From Agromyces terreus (lineage in GTDB: Bacteria > Actinomycetota > Actinomycetes > Actinomycetales > Microbacteriaceae), in the NCBI RefSeq assembly GCF_009749465.1, contig NZ_WBIS01000001.1, forward strand, positions 186,001-250,000: a stretch of 64,000 nucleotides of DNA, written 5' to 3'. The position numbers and the translations under genes were made by a program. Below, piece after piece: positions 1 to 9,136 of this stretch. Below the pieces are notes generated by a model that was not told the DNA's origin, did not search any database, and was given only the letters and a program-made list of their open reading frames with translations. Each line of letters begins with the position of its first letter. The first letter of the stretch is position 1.

Positions 1-428
1 GCGGCCAGCTCCGCGGCATCCGGGACGTCGCGGCCGATGCGCACCGCGAGGCGGCTCGACACCGCGCCCGGCAGGTGGACGCGCTCGCCGTCGAGGACGA
101 GCAGCAGGATCTCGGCCAGCCGGCCGACGAGTTCGGGCACCGCGGCGGTCAGGTCAGCGGATGCCCCGAGCCGGCCGAGCTCGACGGCGATCGCGTCGAC
201 GGTGGTGTCGGAATGGTCGGCGGTGGTCAGCTCGGCGGCCGCCGCGAGCGTCGCGAGGCGCGGGCGGTCGAGGCGGGAGATGGCGTGGTCGAGCGAGTCG
301 GGCGCGAGGAGCACCTCGGCGAGATCGAACAGGTCTCGGATGCCGGTCGTGTCGAACTCGCGCGTCTGCAGCGCGGCCGCGAGGTCTGGTCGGGGCAGCG
401 CGCGGAGTCGCGCGGCGAGTTCGAGCAT
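1..428 (-). CDS. Helicase-associated domain protein, N-terminal part (cut by window edge)
   Basis: This is the first ~142 residues of a protein reading leftwards off the window edge. It starts at an ATG (426-428) and opens MLELAARLRALPRPDLAAAL, followed by TGIRDLFDLAEVLL and LDRPRLATLAAAAEL. That pattern matches the start of the large actinobacterial helicase-associated proteins often encoded beside a cold-shock gene and a DUF3027 gene, as here. The role is presumed to be nucleic-acid binding linked to an XPB-type helicase; this is family knowledge, since the diagnostic C-terminal half lies outside the window. Codon use is typical of the core genome. The next gene (438-713) is on the same strand, 9 bp away, so the two may be co-transcribed. 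Confidence 0.6.
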   Translation of the reverse strand, partial: MLELAARLRALPRPDLAAALQTREFDTTGIRDLFDLAEVLLAPDSLDHAISRLDRPRLATLAAAAELTTADHSDTTVDAIAVELGRLGASADLTAAVPELVGRLAEILLLVLDGERVHLPGAVSSRLAVRIGRDVPDAAELA

Positions 429-437
429 CGTCTCCGA

Positions 438-713
438 TCAGTTCGTTCGAGGGCGCGTGGATCGGGCGCGCTTCACCGCGTGCACGATGAGCAGGGAGAT
501 GAGCAGCAGGAAGCCCAGCGGAAGCGCGAACCACGGCAGCATGATGACGACGGGCCAGAGGCCCTGGCTGAAGCCGTCGTTCTCGGCCGCACCCGCCATG
601 GTGCCGACCATCACGGCGATGAACGCGGCGACGGACAGCAGCACCATCGCGGTGAACATGTACGCGAGGATGCGTTCGAGACGCTGACTGTCGGCCTGCC
701 GGGGTTCACTCAC
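438..713 (-). CDS. Small membrane protein with two transmembrane segments
   Basis: A 91-residue protein. A short polar N-terminus (MSEPRQADSQRLERIL) is followed by two hydrophobic helices at about residues 16-40 (AYMFTAMVLLSVAAFIAVMV) and 53-78 (LWPVVIMLPWFALPLGFLLL), then a basic tail (VKRARSTRPR) that should sit in the cytoplasm. It has no enzymatic motif. Similar two-helix proteins occur in Microbacteriaceae at this place between the helicase-associated gene and the cold-shock gene, but I know no function. It is divergent from the cold-shock gene, and the region 714-819 must hold both promoters. Confidence 0.7.
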   Translation of the reverse strand: MSEPRQADSQRLERILAYMFTAMVLLSVAAFIAVMVGTMAGAAENDGFSQGLWPVVIMLPWFALPLGFLLLISLLIVHAVKRARSTRPRTN

Positions 714-819
714 TCCTCAAGGATACGGCAGCGGCGTCTCGCGGGGGGCCGGGACTCTAGACTGGTCGTTGCAGGGCGCGCGCATTCGGCGCGCCTCCGA
801 CATGAGCGAGGTTCACACG

Positions 820-1200
820 ATGCCCACCGGCAAGGTCAAGTTCTACGACGAGGAGAAGGGGTTCGGCTTCATCAGCTCAGATGACGGCCAGGAGGTCTTC
901 CTCCACGCTTCCGCTCTTCCCGCCGGCGCGACCGTGCGTGCGGGCTCTCGCCTCGAGTTCGGCGTGGCCGAGGGCAAGCGCGGCGCTCAGGCGCTTTCGG
1001 TGCGGGTGCTCGACGCGCCCGTCAGCCTCACCAAGCTCAACCGCAAGCCCGCCGACGACATGGCGATCATCGTCGAAGACGTCGTGAAGGTGCTCGACGG
1101 CATCGGGGCCGACCTCCGCCGGGGCCGTTACCCCGAGAAGTCGAAGGCCCGCACGGTCGCGGCCGTGCTGCGCAAGGTGGCTGACGACCTGGATGCCTGA
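820..1200 (+). CDS. Cold-shock domain protein with C-terminal extension
   Basis: A 126-residue protein. The N-terminal ~65 residues form a cold-shock domain: GKVKFYDEEKGFGFI carries the RNP1 motif (KGFGFI) and EVFLHASAL the RNP2-like motif (VFLH). A ~60-residue helical C-terminal extension ends KARTVAAVLRKVADDLDA. It should bind single-stranded RNA or DNA in the cytoplasm. The ATG at 820 is preferred over the in-frame ATG at 802 because GCGAGG lies ~10 bp upstream of it and the family begins M-P-x-G-K-V-K. The stop codon overlaps the start of the DUF3027 gene by 8 bp, so translation of the pair is probably coupled. Confidence 0.9.
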   Translation: MPTGKVKFYDEEKGFGFISSDDGQEVFLHASALPAGATVRAGSRLEFGVAEGKRGAQALSVRVLDAPVSLTKLNRKPADDMAIIVEDVVKVLDGIGADLRRGRYPEKSKARTVAAVLRKVADDLDA

Positions 1201-1996
1201 GCTTCCCGATTCCGAGATCCGAGCGGATGCCCCGACCGACGTCGAGGCGTCGGCGCCCGTCGAGACGCTCGACGCCGACGTGACGGAGGCCGCGGACGCG
1301 ACCGAGGCCGCGGACCCGACGGAAGGTGCTGACGCGACGGACGGTGCTGAGGCGACCGAGGTCGCCGACGCGCCCGCAGCCCATGAGCCCGACCCCGTGC
1401 TGCTCGCGTCGGTCGACCTCGCGCGCCGGGCCCTGCTCGAGACGACCGCGCCCGAGACCGTCGGGTCGGTCCTCGGCCACGTGGTCGAAGACGAGCATGT
1501 GCTCACCCTGCATTTCGCCTCCGACCTCGCCGGCTATCCGGGGTGGCACTGGAGCGTCACGCTCGTGCGCGTCGAGGACGCCGAGCCGACGATCGTCGAG
1601 ACGCAGCTGCTGCCCGGGGAACGGGCGCTGCTCGCCCCCGCGTGGATCCCGTGGTCCGAACGGCTCGCCGACTACCGTGCGGCGCAGGCGGCCGCGGCCG
1701 CGGCCGCGCGCGAGGCCGCCGACGGCCACGGCGAGGGCGACGACCTCGACGACGCCTCCGAAGAGCTCGAGATCGTCGCCGACGACGCGTTCGACAATGA
1801 CGCTGACGACCACGACGATGACGATCACGACGATGACGATCACGACGTCGAAGTCGACGACGAAAACGATGAGGATCACGACGACGACGGGCTCGACGGG
1901 GACCACGACGACCTCGATGTCGATGTCGATGTCGATGTCGACGCCGACGACGACGCGCACGACGACCTCGACGTCGACGACGACCGCGACGACTGA
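1193..1996 (+). CDS. DUF3027 protein with Asp/His-rich tail
   Basis: A 267-residue protein. Residues ~65-165 hold the conserved DUF3027 core: VLLASVDLARRALLE, then GYPGWHWSVTLVRV and APAWIPWSERLADYR. The N-terminal ~60 residues are Glu/Ala/Asp-rich low complexity. The last ~90 residues are an almost uninterrupted run of Asp with scattered His (DDHDDDDHDDDDHDVE and similar), encoded partly by tandem GATGTC hexamers around 1915-1940. DUF3027 has no established biochemical role; it is an actinobacterial family repeatedly found beside a cold-shock gene. The acidic tail is probably disordered and could mimic nucleic acid or bind divalent metal; that is inference. It overlaps the upstream gene by 8 bp. 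Confidence 0.85.
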   Translation: MPELPDSEIRADAPTDVEASAPVETLDADVTEAADATEAADPTEGADATDGAEATEVADAPAAHEPDPVLLASVDLARRALLETTAPETVGSVLGHVVEDEHVLTLHFASDLAGYPGWHWSVTLVRVEDAEPTIVETQLLPGERALLAPAWIPWSERLADYRAAQAAAAAAAREAADGHGEGDDLDDASEELEIVADDAFDNDADDHDDDDHDDDDHDVEVDDENDEDHDDDGLDGDHDDLDVDVDVDVDADDDAHDDLDVDDDRDD

Positions 1997-2002
1997 CCCG
2001 GG

Positions 2003-2290
2003 TCAGCGCGAGGTCTGACCGGTCGTGCGCCGATGCGTCGGGTCAGCGGCCGACGCCCTCCGCCTGATCACCTGCACCGCGGCCAGCGCGACCACGCCGA
2101 TCGCGGTGCCGATCGCGCAGGTCCACACGAGCGGGTCGAGCGAGGCGTCGCCGATCGTCGCGCGCGCGACGACGCAGGCGACGAGCGCGAGGCCCCACAG
2201 GGCGGTTCCGGCGAGCACCGCCTTGCGCGCGTCGGCGCGGGCGGGCGCCGGATCCGGACGGCGCTCCGACTCGGGGAGCCAGAGCCGCAT
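2003..2290 (-). CDS. DUF2530 family membrane protein
   Basis: A 95-residue protein with two hydrophobic segments, at about residues 23-42 (KAVLAGTALWGLALVACVVA) and 53-74 (LVWTCAIGTAIGVVALAAVQ), flanked by Arg-rich ends (SERRPD at the start, VIRRRASAAD after the second helix). Length, two-helix topology and the position directly downstream of serC fit DUF2530, a small actinobacterial family of unknown function. The ATG (2288-2290) lies 5 bp after the serC stop, so the pair is probably one transcript. Confidence 0.8.
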   Translation of the reverse strand: MRLWLPESERRPDPAPARADARKAVLAGTALWGLALVACVVARATIGDASLDPLVWTCAIGTAIGVVALAAVQVIRRRASAADPTHRRTTGQTSR

Positions 2291-2295
2291 GCGCG

Positions 2296-4181
<1,886 letters not shown>

Positions 4182-4302
4182 CCGATTCGGGGCCTCGAGG
4201 ACCTTGGCCTGATGGCCCCGGTTCCGAAGTTCGGGCCGGCGCGGATCTGTCCCCCATTCAGGGGTCATCGCGCAAGCAATCCCGACGGACCGTGATCAGA
4301 AT

Positions 4303-4331
4303 GTGACATTCGGCCGACCCTCGCGTATCCT
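4303..4331 (+). promoter_or_regulatory. Sigma-A-type promoter of the NlpC/P60 hydrolase gene
   Basis: GTGACA (4303-4308) and TATCCT (4326-4331) are separated by exactly 17 bp. Transcription would start near 4338, leaving a leader of about 140 nt before the TTG start. The first leader bases can fold (GTCCG at 4339-4343 with CGGAC at 4363-4367). The paralogous hydrolase downstream has a promoter of the same design. Confidence 0.6.
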
Positions 4332-4478
4332 CGGTCGAGTCCGACGGCACGAAGCCGGTCGCCGGACCAGGACCGGGATCGCCTCTCAGCACCCACCGCC
4401 CGGCCCAGGACGAAGACGCGCCTCGAGCGCACCAGGTGGGACGGAGCAGGTTTCCGTGGGGCGGTGGAGGAACCCGAT

Positions 4479-5333
4479 TTGGCTCGATTCACCCCCCGTC
4501 GTCCCAACGCCCAGCTCAAGAGGAACACCAAGAAGGCGGTCGCCCGCAAGTCCCGCGACCGTGCGGTGACCCCGTCGGTCGACACGGCCGCCGCGAAGCC
4601 CCTCGCCTCGACGCGACCGTTGCGTCGCGGCGCGGTCGCGAACGTCGCGGTCATGACCCTCGCGGTCGGCATCGTCGGCACGCTCGCGATCCCGGCCTAC
4701 GCCTTCGCCCCGGGCAGCAACCTGCCGCAGTTCGGCACCAGCGCCGAGACCGAGCTCACGAAGGCGCAGGCGCAGTCCGTCGAGGTCGCCGACGACGTGA
4801 TCGCCGCGCCCGTCACGAAGGACGGCTTCGAGGCGGTCACCGCCGCCGAGATCGAGGCCGCGGCCGAGGCGAAGCGCCAGGCGGAGGCCGCCGAGGCCGC
4901 GCGCGTCGCCGCCGAGGCCGAGATGGCCTCCTACGCCGCGTCGTACGACGGCCCTTCGGCCGGCGACTTCCTGGCGAACCCGGCCTACCCGAGCTACGAC
5001 CTCGGCAGCGTCTACAACGTCGCGACGCAGTACATCGGCACCCCCTACGTCTACGGCGGCGCCACGCCCGCCGGCTTCGACTGCTCCGGCTTCGTCATGT
5101 ACGTGTTCGCCCAGTTCGGCATCGGCATGCCCCACTCGTCCGCCGGACAGGGTGCGATGGGAACTCGCATCTCCGAAGCCGACGCGCAGCCCGGCGACCT
5201 CGTCATCATGGACGGGCACGACGGCTTCTACGCCGGCAACGGCATGATCCTGCACGCACCGTACGAAGGCGCTTCGGTGCGCGTGCAGCCCATCTGGACG
5301 AGCGACTACTACATCGTGCGCATCGGCATCTGA
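4479..5333 (+). CDS. Secreted NlpC/P60 peptidoglycan endopeptidase
   Basis: A 284-residue exported cell-wall hydrolase. It has a basic N-terminus (ARFTPRRPNAQLKRNTKK), a transmembrane or signal segment around residues 55-75 (GIVGTLAIPAYAFAPG), an Ala/Glu-rich helical linker (AAEIEAAAEAKRQAE) and a C-terminal NlpC/P60 (C40) domain. The catalytic Cys is in GFDCSGFVMYVF, the His in IMDGHDGFYAGNG, and a third polar residue around ILHAPYEG. Such enzymes cut the D-Glu-mDAP or equivalent stem-peptide bond. The start is TTG 4479, with GGAGG 8 bp upstream. The next secreted hydrolase (6352) shares the N-terminal scaffold. A perfect 15-bp hairpin follows at 5358-5395. Confidence 0.9.
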   Translation: MARFTPRRPNAQLKRNTKKAVARKSRDRAVTPSVDTAAAKPLASTRPLRRGAVANVAVMTLAVGIVGTLAIPAYAFAPGSNLPQFGTSAETELTKAQAQSVEVADDVIAAPVTKDGFEAVTAAEIEAAAEAKRQAEAAEAARVAAEAEMASYAASYDGPSAGDFLANPAYPSYDLGSVYNVATQYIGTPYVYGGATPAGFDCSGFVMYVFAQFGIGMPHSSAGQGAMGTRISEADAQPGDLVIMDGHDGFYAGNGMILHAPYEGASVRVQPIWTSDYYIVRIGI

Positions 5334-5357
5334 GGTGAACATCGGGTGACGTCGCCG

Positions 5358-5395
5358 ATGAACGACACGCCGGGATGCCTCGGCGTGTCGTTCAT
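5358..5395 (+). terminator. Strong hairpin after the NlpC/P60 gene
   Basis: ATGAACGACACGCCG (5358-5372) and CGGCGTGTCGTTCAT (5381-5395) are perfect inverted 15-mers around an 8-nt loop. The hairpin begins 24 bp after the stop codon. There is no T-tract, so it may end transcription Rho-independently without U-run, as often in actinobacteria, or simply protect the mRNA 3' end. Confidence 0.55.
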
Positions 5396-5722
5396 GCCGT
5401 AACCTGTAGCCCTGACGATCCGAGATCCGGGCGAGGGGACGCCGATGGTTCGCACGCGCAGCATCCATTCCACGGATGCGCGCGCGCAATTCCGCCAACG
5501 GCGAGCGTTCCACCAACGGCGCAGCAGTCAGCCGATCACCAGCCGAGCCGAGCATTCGACGGGCACTGTCTTCATGACGGTGCCCGTTCTGCGTTCTCGG
5601 GGCGGTTCGAGGTCGGCCCGCGGCATCCGCCCCTCCCACGGCCCCACGCGACCTCGCGGTCGCCGGAGCGTCGATCCGTTCACGCGGCTGGAAGCCATCC
5701 AGCCCCGATCGAAAGGCACTCC
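5396..5722. other. Gene-poor stretch upstream of the HNH gene
   Basis: About 330 bp with no convincing gene. A 98-codon open frame (5445-5741) is Arg/Ser-rich, lacks a ribosome binding site and overlaps the HNH gene, so I do not call it. A second hairpin lies at 5560-5586: CGGGCACTGTC pairs with GACGGTGCCCG (one U-G pair) across a TTCAT loop and is followed by TTCTGCGTTCTC. It could be a terminator or mark a short untranslated RNA. Confidence 0.4.
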
Positions 5723-6220
5723 ATGCGCACTCTGGTGCTGAACGCGGGCTACGAACCCCTCGCCGTCGTCTCCTTCAAGCGGGCGCTCCTGCTGGTCATG
5801 AACCAGAAGGCCACCGTGATCCAGCACGACGAGGGCAATCCGGTCTGCGCCGCGAGCGGATCGTGGCAACGGCCGAGCGTCATCGTGCTCACCCGGTACG
5901 TCCGGACCCCCCGCGTGCATGCCGTGCCCGTGAGCCGACGCGGCGTGCTGCGGCGCGACGAGCACCGGTGCGCGTACTGCGGGCGTTCGGCGGCGACGAT
6001 CGATCACGTCCTGCCGCGCTCGCGGGGCGGCCGCGACACCTGGGAAAACCTCGTCGCGTGCTGCCTGCGGTGCAACAACCAGAAGAGCGACCACACGCCG
6101 GCCGAGATGGGGTGGGAACTGCGATTCACCCCACGGATGCCGCACGGGCGCAGCTGGGTCGTGCGCGGCTTCGAACGCCCATCGCCGCAGTGGGACGAGT
6201 ATCTCGCGAACGTGGCGTGA
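5723..6220 (+). CDS. HNH endonuclease family protein
   Basis: A 165-residue protein. After an N-terminal ~70-residue region (MRTLVLNAGYEPLAVVSFKR) comes a zinc-supported HNH nuclease domain: HRCAYCGRSAATIDHVLPRS gives the first CxxC and the catalytic His, GGRDTWENLVACC the central Asn, and CLRCNNQKSDHTP the second CxxC and final His. The protein ends in a conserved WELRFTPRMPHGRS stretch. Stand-alone HNH proteins of this length are widespread in actinobacteria; the substrate is unknown and no restriction or phage partner lies nearby. The ATG at 5723 begins the conserved family start; longer frames upstream are low complexity. Confidence 0.9.
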   Translation: MRTLVLNAGYEPLAVVSFKRALLLVMNQKATVIQHDEGNPVCAASGSWQRPSVIVLTRYVRTPRVHAVPVSRRGVLRRDEHRCAYCGRSAATIDHVLPRSRGGRDTWENLVACCLRCNNQKSDHTPAEMGWELRFTPRMPHGRSWVVRGFERPSPQWDEYLANVA

Positions 6221-6227
6221 GCCCGGA

Positions 6228-6256
6228 GTGACTTCGCTGCGCGGTTGCCCTATGGT
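6228..6256 (+). promoter_or_regulatory. Promoter of the CHAP hydrolase gene
   Basis: GTGACT (6228-6233) and TATGGT (6251-6256) are 17 bp apart, matching the layout of the promoter at 4303-4331. The -35 begins 8 bp after the HNH stop, so the CHAP gene has its own promoter and a leader of about 90 nt. Both leaders contain GTCGCCGGAC (6264-6273 here, 4358-4367 in the first). Confidence 0.55.
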
Positions 6257-6351
6257 GGATCCAGTCGCCGGACGAACCGGCCGATGCGACGACGCACGTC
6301 ACCCGATCACGGCCCGAACGCGGCCTCGACCGGTGTCCGGAGGATCGACTA

Positions 6352-7305
6352 TTGCACGAGGGCGAGAACGCCGAGCAGCCGACGCGCTCGGAGCTGCGAG
6401 CGGCCGAGTCCGCGCGATCCCGACGTACCGCACCCGCTGAACGGCCGCGCGCGGGCAAGCGCTCCGAGGGCTGGCCCTCGCGTCGGGCGAAGGCGGCGGC
6501 CGCGACTCCCGCCGCGCAGCGAACCGATGCCGCCGAGTCGACGGCGCGCGCGCCGCGGCCCTCGGCCACCGTCCGCCGTGTCGGCCCGCTCCGCGTCGTC
6601 GCCACGGTGCTCGTCGTGCCGGCCATCGTGGGCACGGTCGCGATGCCCGCATACGCCCTGATGCCGTCCGGCGAGCTGTTCCAAGCCTCGGGAGCGTTCA
6701 GCTTCGCCGTCGCCGAGGCGCAGGCGCTCGACGTCTCGGCGCAGGCGTCCGGTGCACCGCTGTCGACCGACGCGTACTCCGTCACGACCAAGGCCGAGAT
6801 CGAGGAGGCGGCCCGCACCGCCGAAGAGCAGGCGCAGGCGGCCTGGGCTGCCGAACTCGCCTCGCGCGGCTCGGGCGCGTACGCGATCTACACCGTCAAG
6901 GCCGAGGGCGACGACTACCCGTGGTGGGATCAGATCCCCGACGACTACGGCGGAGGGCTCTCGCCGCTCCGGTATTACTACCGAGAGTGCGTCGACTTCG
7001 TCGCCTGGCGGCTGAATCGGGATGCGGGCGTGACGAGCGCCCCCTGGAAGTGGGACTGGTCGAACCTCGCCTCCGGCAGTGCCTACGCGTGGGCCGACGA
7101 ATGGGTCTCGCACGGCTGGCCGACGAGCGACGTGCCCGTGGTCGGCGCCGTCGCCTGGTTCCCGTACAACCACGTCGCCTACGTGCAGTCCATCAACTCC
7201 GACGGCAGCGTGAACATCGAGGAGTACAACCAGAACTCCGACCACTCGTATCATCGGCGCACGATCGGCGCGGGGGACGCGCTGTACCTGTACCCGCCGG
7301 CCTGA
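6352..7305 (+). CDS. Secreted CHAP-domain peptidoglycan hydrolase
   Basis: A 317-residue exported protein. A long basic, Ala/Arg-rich cytoplasmic leader (~80 residues) is followed by a hydrophobic segment (AIVGTVAMPAYALMPSG), a helical linker (VTTKAEIEEAARTAEEQAQA) and a C-terminal CHAP domain of about 120 residues. The catalytic Cys is in YYYRECVDFVAWRLN, the His in PYNHVAYVQSIN, and the following acidic/amide position in NIEEYNQNS. CHAP enzymes act as amidases or endopeptidases on peptidoglycan. The start is TTG 6352 with GGAGG 8 bp upstream, the same unusual TTG design as its neighbour at 4479. The two proteins share the pre-catalytic half and differ in the catalytic domain. Confidence 0.88.
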   Translation: MHEGENAEQPTRSELRAAESARSRRTAPAERPRAGKRSEGWPSRRAKAAAATPAAQRTDAAESTARAPRPSATVRRVGPLRVVATVLVVPAIVGTVAMPAYALMPSGELFQASGAFSFAVAEAQALDVSAQASGAPLSTDAYSVTTKAEIEEAARTAEEQAQAAWAAELASRGSGAYAIYTVKAEGDDYPWWDQIPDDYGGGLSPLRYYYRECVDFVAWRLNRDAGVTSAPWKWDWSNLASGSAYAWADEWVSHGWPTSDVPVVGAVAWFPYNHVAYVQSINSDGSVNIEEYNQNSDHSYHRRTIGAGDALYLYPPA

Positions 7306-7442
7306 GCGCGGCGGGCCGCGCCGCGCGACTGTTCACGATGTGGCGAAAACCTCGCCCGAAATTGGACACGGCGGCCAATGCCCCGTCGGCGGGCCTCCCG
7401 TAGCGTTGGAGGCCATTCCCCACGCAGAGGCAGGTGACCGCG

Positions 7443-7571
7443 ATGACGCAGCCCTTTGAGACGTTCGTCCTCGAGACGAGAACGTCCGACGAGCGGCGAG
7501 TCGAGGAGATCGTCTTCGTCGACGAACTCTCGCCGTCGACCTCCGCCATCGTGGTCCTCGGCTACAACTGA
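7443..7571 (+). CDS. Short peptide, 42 residues, function unknown
   Basis: An ATG-started 42-residue frame preceded by GAGGCAGGTGA. It opens MTQPFETFVLETRTSDERRV, has an acidic middle and ends SPSTSAIVVLGYN. Codon use is as GC3-rich as in neighbouring genes, which argues for real coding. The FVLE segment and Ser/Thr-bearing C-terminus recall leader and core parts of some ribosomally made peptides, but no modification enzyme, transporter or protease lies next to it, so this is only a suggestion. It converges on the lactonase gene 30 bp away. Confidence 0.5.
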   Translation: MTQPFETFVLETRTSDERRVEEIVFVDELSPSTSAIVVLGYN

Positions 7572-7600
7572 GGCGCTCGCTCCGCCCGCATCGGCGCGGA

Positions 7601-8638
7601 TCAGGGCATGCGGGCCAGGCACGCGGGAGCCGGCGTCGAGATCGTCGCGACCACCGCGGTCGGCACTCCGGCGTCGAGCGAGATCACGGCGATGGAGTCC
7701 GACGCCTGATCGGCCACGAGCGCGTGACGTTCGTCGTGCGTGACGTGTAGATCGCGCGGGTGCCGGCCGCCGGTCGGGAGTGAGGCGACCCGTTCGAGGG
7801 TGCGGCTCGCCACGTCGAGCCGCAGCGCGACGAGGGCGTCGGCGTCGCGATCGCCGACGAGCACCGTGCCCGCCGCCGTGAGGCGGATCGCCGAGAGCCC
7901 CATGCCCCGCGACGCGACGCGCTCGTCGACGGGGAACGACGCGACCTCGCTGCCGTCCACGAGGTCGAAGACGCTCGCCGTGCGGTCGAGTTCGTTCGCG
8001 ACGACCGCGAGGTCGCCCGCGATCACGAGATGGCGCGGACCTGCCCCGGCATGGACGACGAGGTCGCCGGCGTCGCCCGCCGCGCGTCCGAGCGCATCGG
8101 GCAGCGCGTCGAGGCCGATGACGCGGATGCGATCGGATCCGAGGTCGGGCACCAGCAGACGGGATCGGGCGCGGTCGAGCACGACCTGGTGCGGGTGCGG
8201 GGACTCCTGCCGCGAGGCATCGGGCCCCGACCCGGTGAACGCCGCCGAGAGCACGACGTCGGTCGCGGCATCCGTTCGCATCCGGTGCGCGGAGACCTGC
8301 GCGCCCGAGTAGTTCGCGGCGAACGCCCAGTCGCCCGTGGCGTCGAAGGCGAGGTGGCACGGGTCGCCGGCCCCGGTCGCGCCGGCGGGCGCCGCGGGCG
8401 TGAGTGCGTCGCCGTCGATCGACCACGTCGAGAGACGGCCCTCGGCCAGTTCGTGCACGACGCCGAGCACCCCGGCGGGGGAGACCGCGAGGTACATCGG
8501 GTTCTCGCCGACGTCGACCGGATCCCCGAGCTCGAAGGCGCCGTCGGGCGCGATGTCGAGCGGGCGGATGCCTCCGGCCGCCGAGCCGAGCGCGCCGACC
8601 GTCGACGCGCCGACCCAGAATCTCGTGCCGTCGCCCAT
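7601..8638 (-). CDS. Lactonase family beta-propeller protein
   Basis: A 345-residue protein of the lactonase/YbhE-type seven-bladed propeller family, which includes bacterial 6-phosphogluconolactonase Pgl. Family marks are regularly spaced repeats: ENPMYLAVSP, GDPCHLAFDATGDWAFAANY, SPHPHQVVLD, GAGPRHLVIAGDLAVVANE and GGRHPRDLHVTHDERHALVA, each a blade with the H-P/H-L signature. No signal peptide is seen, so it should be cytoplasmic. It could hydrolyse 6-phosphogluconolactone or another sugar lactone; the substrate cannot be told from sequence. The ATG at 8638 is the only sensible start. It stands alone between a convergent short ORF and a tRNA gene. Confidence 0.85.
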   Translation of the reverse strand: MGDGTRFWVGASTVGALGSAAGGIRPLDIAPDGAFELGDPVDVGENPMYLAVSPAGVLGVVHELAEGRLSTWSIDGDALTPAAPAGATGAGDPCHLAFDATGDWAFAANYSGAQVSAHRMRTDAATDVVLSAAFTGSGPDASRQESPHPHQVVLDRARSRLLVPDLGSDRIRVIGLDALPDALGRAAGDAGDLVVHAGAGPRHLVIAGDLAVVANELDRTASVFDLVDGSEVASFPVDERVASRGMGLSAIRLTAAGTVLVGDRDADALVALRLDVASRTLERVASLPTGGRHPRDLHVTHDERHALVADQASDSIAVISLDAGVPTAVVATISTPAPACLARMP

Positions 8639-8735
8639 GGTGCTCCATTCCGTCGTGGGGCGTGCCGGCGACGCGTCGTCGCGCGGGGGTGCGCCGTCGG
8701 ACAGGCTATCGCGGACGGGTAGACTGCTGCGGTCA

Positions 8736-8807
8736 GCCTCTGTAGCTCAATGGAAGAGCAACTCCGTCCTAAGGAGCAGGTTGGGGGTTCGAGTCCCTCC
8801 AGGGGCA
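8736..8807 (+). tRNA. tRNA-Arg (anticodon CCT)
   Basis: The cloverleaf is complete by eye. The acceptor GCCTCTG (8736-8742) pairs with CAGGGGC (8800-8806, with one G-T pair). The D-arm is GCTC/GAGC. The anticodon loop is GTCCTAA, giving CCT, and the T-arm is GGGGG-TTCGAGT-CCCTC. The discriminator base is A at 8807, and CCA is not encoded. It decodes the AGG arginine codon, rare in this genome. Confidence 0.95.
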
Positions 8808-8863
8808 CCGGTCGAGGTCGGGGCCGAGCCGCGGCAACGGAGCACGCGATCGGCGGCGCTCGC

Positions 8864-9136
8864 TCAGGTCCAGTCGACGGCGTGCGACCAGCCCGCGATG
8901 TAGGCGCGCTCGTTCGCGCCGAGGGTCAGCGAGGCCGTGGGGGCGGACTCGACGTCGAAGCCGCAGATCTCGAAGACGCGGCGCACGACGAAGGGGCGCA
9001 GCGGCGCGCCGGGGTCGGCGAGGATCTCGCGCTGGAGACCGCGGTCGAGCAGGGTCCACCAGGTGCCGATCGGCGGGAGTCCCCTGGACGGGCGACGCCC
9101 GGGGGAGCGTGAGGGCTGGTCGATCACGGAGCTCAT
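8864..9136 (-). CDS. Small conserved-looking protein, unknown function
   Basis: A 90-residue soluble protein with recognisable globular character: GLPPIGTWWTLLDRGLQREI, PFVVRRVFEICGFDVES and ANERAYIAGWSHAVDWT. I do not assign it to a named family, although small proteins of this kind are common in Microbacteriaceae. It has one Cys, no membrane segment and no metal motif. It begins at an ATG (9134-9136). It is divergent from the DNA ligase gene, with the region 9137-9377 between them. Confidence 0.6.
   Translation of the reverse strand: MSSVIDQPSRSPGRRPSRGLPPIGTWWTLLDRGLQREILADPGAPLRPFVVRRVFEICGFDVESAPTASLTLGANERAYIAGWSHAVDWT

Noticed and set aside
4332..4478. ydaO (c-di-AMP) riboswitch before the NlpC/P60 gene
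   Set aside because: Expected because such switches often precede wall hydrolases, but the conserved blocks (GGGGAACC-type, CAGCTAACTC-type) are absent.
5445..5741. 98-codon open frame upstream of the HNH gene
   Set aside because: It is Arg/Ser/Pro-rich without a ribosome site, has no family-like segments, and overlaps the HNH start in another frame; typical of chance frames in high-GC DNA.
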